From the NCBI GenBank assembly GCA_003541895.1, contig DPLR01000536.1, positions 1 through 9,815 on the forward strand: 9,815 nucleotides of DNA, read 5' to 3'. A program made the translations under genes and the position numbers. This document shows positions 1 through 5,578 of this stretch, one piece after another. Position 1 is the first letter of the stretch. Each line of letters starts with the position of its first letter. The stretch comes from Cytophagales bacterium (GTDB taxonomy: Bacteria > Bacteroidota > Bacteroidia > Cytophagales > Cyclobacteriaceae). The notes under the pieces are model-generated. The model made no database searches. It saw nothing but the letters and a program-made list of their open reading frames with translations, and had not been told where the DNA came from.

Positions 1-1
1 C

Positions 2-595
2 ACAACTGTAATACGTATAGGTACTGACCTTCTTGATCTTATAAAAACCGGAACCGGAAATTCTTTTAAAGGCTGGGAGCTAAATGGCGATATCGATTTA
101 TCGAAATATTACCTCACAGCTGATATTGGTTCGTGGGGCAAAAATGTACAGCTAGCCAATGGAGACTATGCGAACAGTGGATCGTATTTTAGAATTGGTG
201 CAGATGTAAATCTATTAGGCAACGATCCTGACAAGAACATGTTTTTCTTTGGTTTTCGAATTGGGCACTCATTGTTTCATGAGACACTAAGCTATCAGGC
301 AACCTCAGTGAATTTATATCCGCCCTCTACGTATGCTGTTAGTAACAGTTCGGTTACGGGAAGTTGGGGTGAGTTAACCACGGGTTTGCGTGTGAAAATC
401 TGGAAAGGGCTGTGGATGGGGTACACGGCACGCATGAAGTTTTCGCCTAAAACAAAAGGCAGTAATGATACCATGGCTCCCTATGATATGCCAGGGTACG
501 GAATTGTTTCTCAAAAGCCGTGGTGGGGATTCAATTACCAAATGTTTTGGCGCTTTGCTTGGAAAAAAGATAAGCCAGCTCCTAAGAAAAATTAA
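2..595 (+). CDS. DUF6048-like outer-membrane protein, 3' part
   Basis: The frame is open from the left edge to the TAA at 593-595 and gives 197 residues; the 5' end, with any signal peptide, lies outside the window. It begins TTVIRIGTDLLDLI. Short amphipathic strands alternate with turns rich in Gly, Asn and Asp (WELNGDIDL, YYLTADIGSWG, YFRIGADVNLL, FFFGFRIGHSLF), the look of an outer-membrane beta-barrel. The segment WGELTTGLRVKIWKGLWMGYTARMKF and the end GYGIVSQKPWWGFNYQMFWRF match my memory of the Bacteroidota DUF6048 family. An internal ATG at 239 is not the start, because strand-like sequence continues upstream of it. The protein ends PAPKKN. Its last codons lie in a palindrome shared with ftsY, which it overlaps by 4 bp tail to tail. 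The family's function is unknown to me. Confidence 0.8.
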   Translation, partial: TTVIRIGTDLLDLIKTGTGNSFKGWELNGDIDLSKYYLTADIGSWGKNVQLANGDYANSGSYFRIGADVNLLGNDPDKNMFFFGFRIGHSLFHETLSYQATSVNLYPPSTYAVSNSSVTGSWGELTTGLRVKIWKGLWMGYTARMKFSPKTKGSNDTMAPYDMPGYGIVSQKPWWGFNYQMFWRFAWKKDKPAPKKN

Positions 596-603
596 TTTTT
601 CTT
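584..603. terminator. Shared palindromic 3' end of two convergent genes
   Basis: Bases 584-603 form a perfect 20-base palindrome, AAGAAAAATTAATTTTTCTT. Read in either direction it ends in a T-rich arm and contains Lys-Lys-Asn-stop, so it is the 3' end of both the DUF6048 gene and ftsY. Its position between convergent genes suggests a bidirectional intrinsic terminator. It has only one G-C pair per arm, so the hairpin would be weak and termination is an inference. Confidence 0.5.
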
Positions 604-1551
604 GAAGAGTGAATCAACAAATTCGTTTTTGTTGAACACTTGAAGATCATCCACCTTTTCTCCAACTCCAATATATTTCACGGGGATTTTGAATTCGTCA
701 GAGATACCAATCACCACACCACCTTTAGCGGTACCATCGAGTTTGGTAATAGCTAAGCACGAGACTTCCGTTGCTTTGGTGAACTCACGTGCTTGAATAA
801 CTGCGTTTTGCCCAGTACTTCCATCCAGCACCAACAGCACGTCATGAGGAGCGCCTGGCAATGCTTTATCAATTGAGCGTTTTATTTTGGAGAGCTCTTG
901 CATTAGGTTTGTTTTTGTATGCAACCTACCAGCAGTATCAATAATGATGACATCTGCTTTTTGCTCAATACCTTTTTGAACAGTTTCAAAAGCTACAGCG
1001 GAGGGGTCGGTGTTCATGCCTTTAGAAATGACTGGCACGCTATTGCGTTCACCCCAAAGTTTCAACTGATCAACAGCGGCAGCGCGAAATGTGTCGGCTG
1101 CGCCTAGCACTACGCTTTTGCCTTTCTTTTTGTATTGGGCCGAAAGTTTCCCAATGGTAGTTGTCTTGCCCACTCCGTTCACTCCAACCACCATCAACAC
1201 ATAAGGTTTGATCGCAGCGGGAGTTTCGAATTCATTATCTATTGATGAATAATTTTCTGAGAGCAGCGCGGCCACTTCTTCTTTTAAGATTCGATCGAGC
1301 TCAACTGCGCCAAGGTATTTGTCTTTGGCCACTCGGTCTTGAATGCGCTTTACGATTTTTAAGGTAGTATCAACGCCAACATCCGATGAAATCAAAATCT
1401 CTTCGAGTTGATCAAGCACTTCATCATCAACAGTTGATTTTCCGACTAAAGCCTTTCCTAATTTTCCAAAGAAGCTCTCTTTCGATTTTTGTAAACCGTG
1501 ATCGAGCGATTCTTTTTTTTCTTTGGAGAAAAGGTTGCCTAAAAAGGACAT
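592..1551 (-). CDS. ftsY: Signal recognition particle receptor FtsY
   Basis: FtsY is the membrane-associated SRP-GTPase that docks Ffh-ribosome complexes at the Sec translocon. The 319-residue product has a short basic N-terminal part (1-40) in place of the long acidic A domain of E. coli FtsY. An N domain follows (about 40-110), then a complete NG GTPase. The P-loop is GVNGVGKTT (123-131), followed by DTFRAAA (153-159), DTAGR (205-209), the guanine-specificity motif TKLDG (269-273) and the closing GVGE (295-298). The start MSFLGNLF is preceded by AT-rich sequence without a Shine-Dalgarno. The gene lies 82 bp downstream of the DUF4295 gene, but an intrinsic terminator sits between them, so it depends on read-through or its own promoter. 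A one-mismatch -7-like box, TAATATTG, lies at 1572-1579 (minus strand) without a convincing -33 partner. An A8 tract in the 5' coding part is at 1513-1520. Confidence 0.97.
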   Translation of the reverse strand: MSFLGNLFSKEKKESLDHGLQKSKESFFGKLGKALVGKSTVDDEVLDQLEEILISSDVGVDTTLKIVKRIQDRVAKDKYLGAVELDRILKEEVAALLSENYSSIDNEFETPAAIKPYVLMVVGVNGVGKTTTIGKLSAQYKKKGKSVVLGAADTFRAAAVDQLKLWGERNSVPVISKGMNTDPSAVAFETVQKGIEQKADVIIIDTAGRLHTKTNLMQELSKIKRSIDKALPGAPHDVLLVLDGSTGQNAVIQAREFTKATEVSCLAITKLDGTAKGGVVIGISDEFKIPVKYIGVGEKVDDLQVFNKNEFVDSLFKKN

Positions 1552-1584
1552 CGATTAATTATTGGGTTGTTCAATATTAATAAA

Positions 1585-1609
1585 TAAAAAAAGTCCCACA
1601 TCGGGGACT
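1585..1609 (-). terminator. Intrinsic terminator after the DUF4295 gene
   Basis: On the minus strand AGTCCC (1609-1604) and GGGACT (1597-1592) form a perfect 6-bp stem with a 6-base loop, followed at once by a T run (1591-1586). This is a textbook rho-independent terminator. It lies 25 bp after the stop of the DUF4295 gene and 34 bp before ftsY. In the plus direction the hairpin is not followed by a T run. Confidence 0.85.
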
Positions 1610-1633
1610 CTTCAATTTCTTGCCATCAAAGGA

Positions 1634-1792
1634 TTAACCTTTTTTAGCCAGTGTTTCTTTTACTAAGTCGGCTGCTACAATTTCTTCTTTGAAAATGTAA
1701 GCACCTGTTTTGTCCGACTTCACGGCACGGATCACTTTTGCATAGTTCTTGCCGTCTGTTTTCTTAAGCGATGCAACTACTTTCTTTGCCAT
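1634..1792 (-). CDS. DUF4295 ribosome-associated protein (probable bL38)
   Basis: A 52-residue basic protein, MAKKVVASLKKTDGKNYAKV, ending AADLVKETLAKKG. I recognise it as the Bacteroidota DUF4295 family, which typically sits directly after rpmB and rpmG, as here. I recall that the Flavobacterium johnsoniae 70S structure revealed an extra large-subunit protein named bL38, and I believe it is this family, though I cannot check that here. It would therefore act in the large ribosomal subunit. The start lies 2 bp after the rpmG stop, so the two are almost certainly translated from one message. A strong terminator follows. Size, charge and the MAKK start resemble other small ribosomal proteins. 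Confidence 0.9.
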   Translation of the reverse strand: MAKKVVASLKKTDGKNYAKVIRAVKSDKTGAYIFKEEIVAADLVKETLAKKG

Positions 1793-1794
1793 GA

Positions 1795-1977
1795 TTACTT
1801 AATTTCTTTGTGTAACGTTACTTTCTTCAATACAGGGTTGTATTTTTTCAATTCGATACGCTCGGTAGTGTTTTTGCGATTTTTGGTGGTGATATAACGG
1901 CTCATGCCCGGCATGCCGCTGTTTTTATGCTCTGTGCATTCTAAAATCACCTGTATACGGTTTCCTTTCTTTGCCAT
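1795..1977 (-). CDS. rpmG: 50S ribosomal protein L33 (bL33)
   Basis: A 60-residue basic protein with the bL33 signature: [12 protein letters not shown] near the N-terminus, then [22 protein letters not shown] and the end TLHKEIK. bL33 sits in the large subunit near the E site. Zinc-binding forms of the family carry two Cys pairs. Here only Cys14 remains (the CTEC motif reads CTEH, and YCP reads YNP), so this is the zinc-independent form. It lies 12 bp after rpmB and 2 bp before the DUF4295 gene, in one operon. It has no Shine-Dalgarno. Confidence 0.97.
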   Translation of the reverse strand: MAKKGNRIQVILECTEHKNSGMPGMSRYITTKNRKNTTERIELKKYNPVLKKVTLHKEIK

Positions 1978-1989
1978 GGTCTAACGTAA

Positions 1990-2235
1990 TTAAATGTTGG
2001 CGGTAAGAGTGCCTTTGGCACGGGCATCTTTAATTACCGCAGTAATGCCCTTGCTATTGATTGTTTTGATCACTTTGGTAGATACTTTCAATGTGATCCA
2101 CTTGTTTTCTTCAGGAACAAAGAATCTTTTTGTCTGAAGATTGGGGTAAAACCTGCGCTTGGTTTTATTGTTAGCGTGCGACACGTTATTGCCTACGCGT
2201 GGTCTTTTGCCCGAAATTTCACAAACCCTTGCCAT
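1990..2235 (-). CDS. rpmB: 50S ribosomal protein L28 (bL28)
   Basis: An 81-residue basic protein. It opens [20 protein letters not shown], the usual bL28 start, and continues with [27 protein letters not shown] and a C-terminal half of the expected length. I start it at the ATG at 2235. The frame stays open for three more codons (Met-Asn-Phe), but MARVC is the conserved family start. Only one Cys is present, so no zinc site. It is the first gene of rpmB-rpmG-DUF4295. A well-spaced promoter ends about 35 bp upstream, and the leader is A/T-rich without a Shine-Dalgarno. Confidence 0.97.
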   Translation of the reverse strand: MARVCEISGKRPRVGNNVSHANNKTKRRFYPNLQTKRFFVPEENKWITLKVSTKVIKTINSKGITAVIKDARAKGTLTANI

Positions 2236-2269
2236 AAAATTCAATTTTAAAGCCCTTCTTTCCTAAAAA

Positions 2270-2307
2270 GGGAGTGCAAATATCGGGAAAACGAACAATT
2301 ATGCAAA
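2270..2307 (-). promoter_or_regulatory. Candidate promoter of rpmB-rpmG-DUF4295
   Basis: On the minus strand TTTG (2307-2304) is followed after exactly 19 bases by GATATTTG (2284-2277). This matches the Bacteroidota housekeeping pattern TTTG-N19-TAnnTTTG with one mismatch. Transcription would start near 2270, giving a leader of about 35 bases. The box runs on into GCAC, as at the dehydrogenase and pyrR promoters. Confidence 0.65.
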
Positions 2308-2431
2308 CCCTCTACAGAATATTCTTTCGAGAGTGAGATTGGCAGCCAAGCGGGCGGTCGCCAGCCAGCCACATCTTCTATTTTCGGCTCCAATCCAGAA
2401 GTTTCGGGACTTCCATCCCTGTTGTGGGTGT

Positions 2432-2452
2432 GACTATTGACCATCGACTATT
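2432..2452. repeat. Three tandem 7-bp units
   Basis: The units GACTATT, GACCATC and GACTATT follow one another without gaps, consensus GACYATY. They lie in the intergenic region before the small membrane-protein gene. The same period of 7 recurs at 2767-2808 and 7948-7996. Confidence 0.6.
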
Positions 2453-2493
2453 AGAATTTCGATTATCTTAGCTTGATTTAAATTAAGTACATA

Positions 2494-2769
2494 GTGCCAA
2501 TTAATGTTAAGCATTGCCCAACCTTACTTTTCTACTTCCTTGGTGGAGTTATAGTTTATTTAATGGAAAAGATTTCACCTTCTGGTCCTTGTACGCTTGG
2601 AGGCGGTGTGATGTGTTTTTTTATCTTATTCATCACATCGATAGTTTTGTTTCTAAAAAGCATTTACAAAACTATTAAGATTGGAAAGTCAAATTTTATT
2701 GTGATGCTTTTACATATGATTGCTATAAGTGCAGTTTTGATATCAATCTACGTTAGCGGAAATAAATAA
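2494..2769 (+). CDS. Small hypothetical membrane protein
   Basis: I do not recognise this 91-residue product. It is strongly hydrophobic with three likely membrane segments: about 10-24 (TLLFYFLGGVIVYLM), 36-55 (a Gly-Gly-Gly-Val start, then CFFILFITSIVLFLK) and 67-87 (NFIVMLLHMIAISAVLISIYV). A basic loop, KSIYKTIKIGKSN, lies between the last two. Cys8 and Cys33 flank the first segment. The start is a guess: GTG at 2494 is the first candidate after an in-frame TAA at 2479, and the first ATG (codon 24) would remove the first membrane segment. No strong promoter precedes it. pyrR follows after 53 bp on the same strand, but with its own candidate promoter, so a shared role is not implied. The hydrophobic pattern and clean reading frame favour a real gene. 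Confidence 0.55.
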   Translation: MPINVKHCPTLLFYFLGGVIVYLMEKISPSGPCTLGGGVMCFFILFITSIVLFLKSIYKTIKIGKSNFIVMLLHMIAISAVLISIYVSGNK

Positions 2770-2808
2770 AATCGCACTTCGTAAATTGTAAATCGTACTT
2801 TAAAAATT
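2767..2808. repeat. Degenerate 7-bp tandem repeat before pyrR
   Basis: Reading in steps of seven from 2767 gives TAAAATC, GCACTTC, GTAAATT, GTAAATC, GTACTTT and AAAAATT. The middle units fit GTAAATY best. The repeat begins inside the stop region of the upstream gene and covers the -33 position of the pyrR promoter. Confidence 0.5.
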
Positions 2809-2815
2809 ACCTTCG
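2785..2815 (+). promoter_or_regulatory. Candidate pyrR-pyrB promoter
   Basis: ATTG (2785-2788) and TACCTTCG (2808-2815) are 19 bases apart and each differs by one base from TTTG and TAnnTTTG. The -7 box is followed by CACC, as in the other promoters here. Transcription would start about 2820, only a few bases before the pyrR ATG at 2823, so the message would be nearly leaderless. Confidence 0.5.
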
Positions 2816-2822
2816 CACCGGC

Positions 2823-3377
2823 ATGCAGAAGAAACTGATCCTCGATTCAAAACAACTCGACATCACCCTCAGCCGTCTTTGCCAGCAACTCATCGAAAAC
2901 CATTCTGATTTTAGCAACTGTGTGATCCTGGGCCTTCAGCCACGCGGTATTTTTTTGGCTGAGCTGATACATCAAAAACTGAAATCACTTAAAGTAAATG
3001 TCCCGCTCGGGTATTTAGACACCACCTTTCACCGCGATGATTTTCGCAGGCGCGAAACTCCTGCCAAAGCGTACGAAACCAAAGTCAACTTTGCCATTGA
3101 AGGAAAGGATGTTGTATTGATTGACGATGTACTTTTCACCGGCCGTACGGTGCGCGCAGCGCTTGATGCCATGATCTCATTCGGCAGGCCGTCAAAAGTA
3201 GAGTTGCTTGTGTTGGTTGACCGAAAGTCAACACGCGACTTGCCCATTGCGGCAGACTATGTAGGAAAATCTGTAGATACCCTGGACACACAACGCGTGC
3301 TGGTAGAACTCGAAGCGCAAGGTTATAAACAAAATAAAATCTGGTTAATCAATAAGGACAACCATGTCAAAGCTTAG
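2823..3377 (+). CDS. pyrR: PyrR: pyr regulator / uracil phosphoribosyltransferase
   Basis: The 184-residue product is a type I phosphoribosyltransferase of the PyrR family. Features seen: ILGLQPRGIFLAELI (35-49), GYLDTTFHRDDF (63-74), the PRPP-binding loop VVLIDDVLFTGRT (97-109) with its two Asp residues, and LVDRKSTRDLPIAADYVGK (131-149), a PyrR hallmark. In Bacillus PyrR binds UMP and then pyr mRNA to cause attenuation, and it also makes UMP from uracil and PRPP. Here the candidate promoter leaves almost no leader, so I see no attenuator. Its local role may be UMP formation, or regulation elsewhere. The stop overlaps the pyrB start by 14 bp, which ties the two genes together. Confidence 0.95.
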   Translation: MQKKLILDSKQLDITLSRLCQQLIENHSDFSNCVILGLQPRGIFLAELIHQKLKSLKVNVPLGYLDTTFHRDDFRRRETPAKAYETKVNFAIEGKDVVLIDDVLFTGRTVRAALDAMISFGRPSKVELLVLVDRKSTRDLPIAADYVGKSVDTLDTQRVLVELEAQGYKQNKIWLINKDNHVKA

Positions 3378-4287
3378 TCAACGCCACTTACTCGGAATCA
3401 AAGACATCACCCGACAGGACATCGAACTTATTTTTGAAACAGCAGCTAACTTTAAGGATGTTATCAACCGGCCCATTAAGAAAGTACCTTCGCTGAGAGA
3501 CGTTACCATTGCCAATATTTTTTTTGAAAACTCAACACGCACACGATTGTCTTTTGAACTAGCCGAAAGAAGGTTGTCTGCTGATGTGGTAAATTTTTCT
3601 GCTTCAGGGAGTAGTGTAAAAAAAGGTGAAACCTTGCTAGACACCGTTAACAACATTCTTGCAATGAAGGTGGATATGGTGGTGATGCGTCATGCCAGTG
3701 CAGGTGCTCCTCATTTTCTCTCGAAGCACATTAAAGCAAATATTGTAAATGCTGGTGATGGAACCCACGAACACCCAACTCAAGCACTGCTCGATTCATT
3801 TTCGATTCGCGAAAAATTAGGGGGTGTTGAAGGGAAGAAGATTGCAATCATTGGAGATATACTCCATTCGCGAGTAGCGTTGTCAAATATTTTTGCTTTG
3901 AAAAAATTAGGTGCCGAGGTCATGGTATGTGGCCCATCAACATTGATCCCAAAATTCATTTCTACACTGGGCGTAAAAGTAGAACTCGAAGTGCAAAAGG
4001 CGCTTGAATGGTGCGATGTGGCTAACGTGTTGCGTATTCAATTAGAGCGGCAGCAATTAAAATATTTTCCCTCCCTTCGTGAATACACGTTGTATTATGG
4101 CATCACCAAAAAGATTTTGGACGACCTTAACAAAGAAATTGTTCTAATGCACCCGGGGCCAATCAATCGCGGTGTTGAACTCACGAGCGATGCCGCTGAC
4201 TCGCATCACTCAATAATTTTGGATCAAGTTGAAAATGGAGTGGCAGTTCGGATGGCTGTGCTGTACCTGCTTGCCAGCGCAGCTTAA
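3364..4287 (+). CDS. pyrB: Aspartate carbamoyltransferase catalytic subunit
   Basis: PyrB joins carbamoyl phosphate and aspartate to carbamoyl aspartate, the second step of UMP synthesis, in the cytoplasm. At 307 residues it has the usual length of the catalytic chain. The carbamoyl-phosphate site is intact: FFENSTRTR (53-61), KKGET (86-90), MRHASAGAP (108-116) and HPTQALLD (137-144). The aspartate domain shows GDILHSRVA (164-172), LRIQLERQ (223-230) and HPGPINRG (263-270). The start at 3364 lies inside the last codons of pyrR (14-bp overlap). No regulatory chain (pyrI) is next to it; the following gene converges from the other strand after 5 bp. I see no hairpin terminator between them, so the two messages probably overlap at their 3' ends. 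Confidence 0.98.
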   Translation: MSKLSQRHLLGIKDITRQDIELIFETAANFKDVINRPIKKVPSLRDVTIANIFFENSTRTRLSFELAERRLSADVVNFSASGSSVKKGETLLDTVNNILAMKVDMVVMRHASAGAPHFLSKHIKANIVNAGDGTHEHPTQALLDSFSIREKLGGVEGKKIAIIGDILHSRVALSNIFALKKLGAEVMVCGPSTLIPKFISTLGVKVELEVQKALEWCDVANVLRIQLERQQLKYFPSLREYTLYYGITKKILDDLNKEIVLMHPGPINRGVELTSDAADSHHSIILDQVENGVAVRMAVLYLLASAA

Positions 4288-4292
4288 ATTTT

Positions 4293-5486
4293 TTACTGGT
4301 TCACAGCAAATCGTACCGTTTTTATAAAATCGCCCGACTGGATTTGGGCAAAATAAATTCCGTTGGTAAGGCTCGGAAGTTGTAATTCAATTTCAGGGCC
4401 ATTCACAACGTACTTCCCAAGTAGTGTCCCGAGGCGATCATAAATTATTACCTGCGAAGTCGCGGCATCAAAATTGATGCTCCCCTTGAGATTCATGCCT
4501 TGAATTGGATTGCAGGTGATATAAAAATCTTTTCCGGCTTTCACTGTTACCCTAACAATGTTGTTGTTAAACACTTCCGTGTAGCCGTCAAAATCTATTG
4601 AAGTAAGTCGGTAATACGAGTTGCCTATGAGTGGTTCATTGTCCGCATAAGAATATTCCTTTCGTACATTACTGTTGCCGGAACCTTTAATATGAACCAG
4701 GTCATGAAATTGGGTTCCACTAGCTGAACGCTCTAAAACAAAATGATCAAAGTTTATTTCAACATCCGTTACCCAAGTCAATTCAACTTTCTGGTCATTT
4801 ACTTTTCCATTGAATGACTCGAGTACAATAGGCACAGAGTATGTAGAACAAAAAGAGCTACCCGCAGTACAGCTTGAAAAATTACCAGTTACTGAACAAT
4901 AACAAGGAGGAGTTGAACATCCACTACCATTATCGCAACTGCCACTGTTGCCAATACTCAACGCATTGCCGCCAATTGTGCCTAACCCAGTAAATGCAGC
5001 ACCATTTTTTGCATACAACGTTCCACCTACAAAAATTTGGTCTGTTGATGCCTGAACGCCAAAAGTAACATTGTTGTTTGTGGCATCACCTAAATTACCT
5101 GTAACATTTAATAGGGTGGAAGTGCCGCCACCGTTAACAAGCAATTCTGTATTATCTCCCGTGGAACTGAAAGGAATATCAAAATCACCATTGATAGTCA
5201 CATTATTCGAAATTGTAACTACAATTGGAGTTGCGGGTGTTCCGTTTGACATCGGCACATAAAAATTTGCGATAATATTATTTGCTGTACCGTTTGCTAT
5301 GTTAGCGCAATCTGTTGCGGTTAAAGTAGTATTAGTCCCCCCAGGAAATGCTGTCCATGAAATACTTGAAAAATTAACTGAGGCATTAATTGTTGACGTT
5401 GTACAATAAGGCACAGTTTGACACAAAAGTGGATAACAGAAAGCACTTAAGAATGAAATTAGGCAGTATGCAGATATTGTTTTCAT
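4293..5486 (-). CDS. Secreted protein with T9SS type A sorting domain
   Basis: The 397-residue product begins with a Sec signal peptide (MKTISAYCLISFLSAFCYPL, likely cut near 23). A region rich in Asn, Thr, Gly and Ser (about 30-180) follows, with short repeating strands such as VVTISNNVTINGDFDI, which suggests a beta-solenoid or beta-sandwich. Residues 184-213 hold six Cys (184, 190, 195, 197, 206, 213). The stretch from 219 (VPIVLESFNGKVNDQKVELTW) through YYRLTSIDFDG is a fibronectin-III-like module common in Bacteroidota surface proteins. The end (about 322-397: NPIQG, VIIYDRLGTLLGKYV, LTNGIYFAQI, KTVRFAV) is a type A sorting signal for export through the outer membrane by the type IX system. 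I see no enzyme motif, so an adhesin or coat role is only a guess. A terminator and a -7-like box upstream suggest its own message. Confidence 0.9.
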   Translation of the reverse strand: MKTISAYCLISFLSAFCYPLLCQTVPYCTTSTINASVNFSSISWTAFPGGTNTTLTATDCANIANGTANNIIANFYVPMSNGTPATPIVVTISNNVTINGDFDIPFSSTGDNTELLVNGGGTSTLLNVTGNLGDATNNNVTFGVQASTDQIFVGGTLYAKNGAAFTGLGTIGGNALSIGNSGSCDNGSGCSTPPCYCSVTGNFSSCTAGSSFCSTYSVPIVLESFNGKVNDQKVELTWVTDVEINFDHFVLERSASGTQFHDLVHIKGSGNSNVRKEYSYADNEPLIGNSYYRLTSIDFDGYTEVFNNNIVRVTVKAGKDFYITCNPIQGMNLKGSINFDAATSQVIIYDRLGTLLGKYVVNGPEIELQLPSLTNGIYFAQIQSGDFIKTVRFAVNQ

Positions 5487-5531
5487 TATTTCCGAAATAA
5501 AAACGACCTAACCGCCAGCCTGTAGACAAAT

Positions 5532-5539
5532 CAAATATA
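5532..5539 (-). promoter_or_regulatory. -7 box before the T9SS protein gene
   Basis: TATATTTG on the minus strand matches TAnnTTTG exactly, 45 bp upstream of the ATG at 5486. No TTTG lies at a suitable distance, because the expected -33 position falls in the preceding terminator hairpin. It is the best promoter candidate for the gene but is incomplete. Confidence 0.4.
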
Positions 5540-5540
5540 A

Positions 5541-5570
5541 TAAAAGGCCTAAACATATTAGTTAGGCTTT
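5541..5570 (-). terminator. Intrinsic terminator after the dehydrogenase gene
   Basis: On the minus strand GCCTAA (5567-5562) pairs with TTAGGC (5552-5547) around a 9-base loop, and CTTTTA follows. It begins 9 bp after the dehydrogenase stop at 5579. The T run is short and the stem is only half G-C, so termination may be moderate. Confidence 0.6.
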
Positions 5571-5578
5571 GAACTAAT

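Larger units (their letters stand above)
2236..2493. other. Intergenic region between rpmB and a divergent small gene
   Basis: This 258-bp gap holds the rpmB promoter near its left end, a GC-rich patch at 2341-2370 (24 of 30 bases G or C), and three 7-bp repeat units at 2432-2452. The minus-strand frame at 2247-2444 is open for 65 codons but has no recognisable composition or motif, and I treat it as non-coding. A poor -7-like box, TATCTTAG (2464-2471, plus strand), lies before the next gene without a good -33 element. Confidence 0.6.

Noticed and set aside
1903..1915. Palindrome CATGCC-C-GGCATG.
   Set aside because: It lies inside rpmG and follows from codons for Gly-Met-Pro-Gly-Met; there is no sign of a separate role.
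2253..2272. Possible hairpin (CCCTT and AAGGG) in the rpmB leader.
   Set aside because: The stem is only 5 bp with a 10-base loop and straddles the predicted transcription start, so it would not be fully transcribed.
2247..2444. Open minus-strand frame of 65 codons upstream of rpmB.
   Set aside because: It runs through the rpmB promoter, the GC-rich patch and a 7-bp repeat, and shows no motif or protein-like pattern.
4270..4310. Search for a terminator between convergent pyrB and the T9SS gene.
   Set aside because: Only a 4-bp CCAG/CTGG pairing is present, too weak to call.
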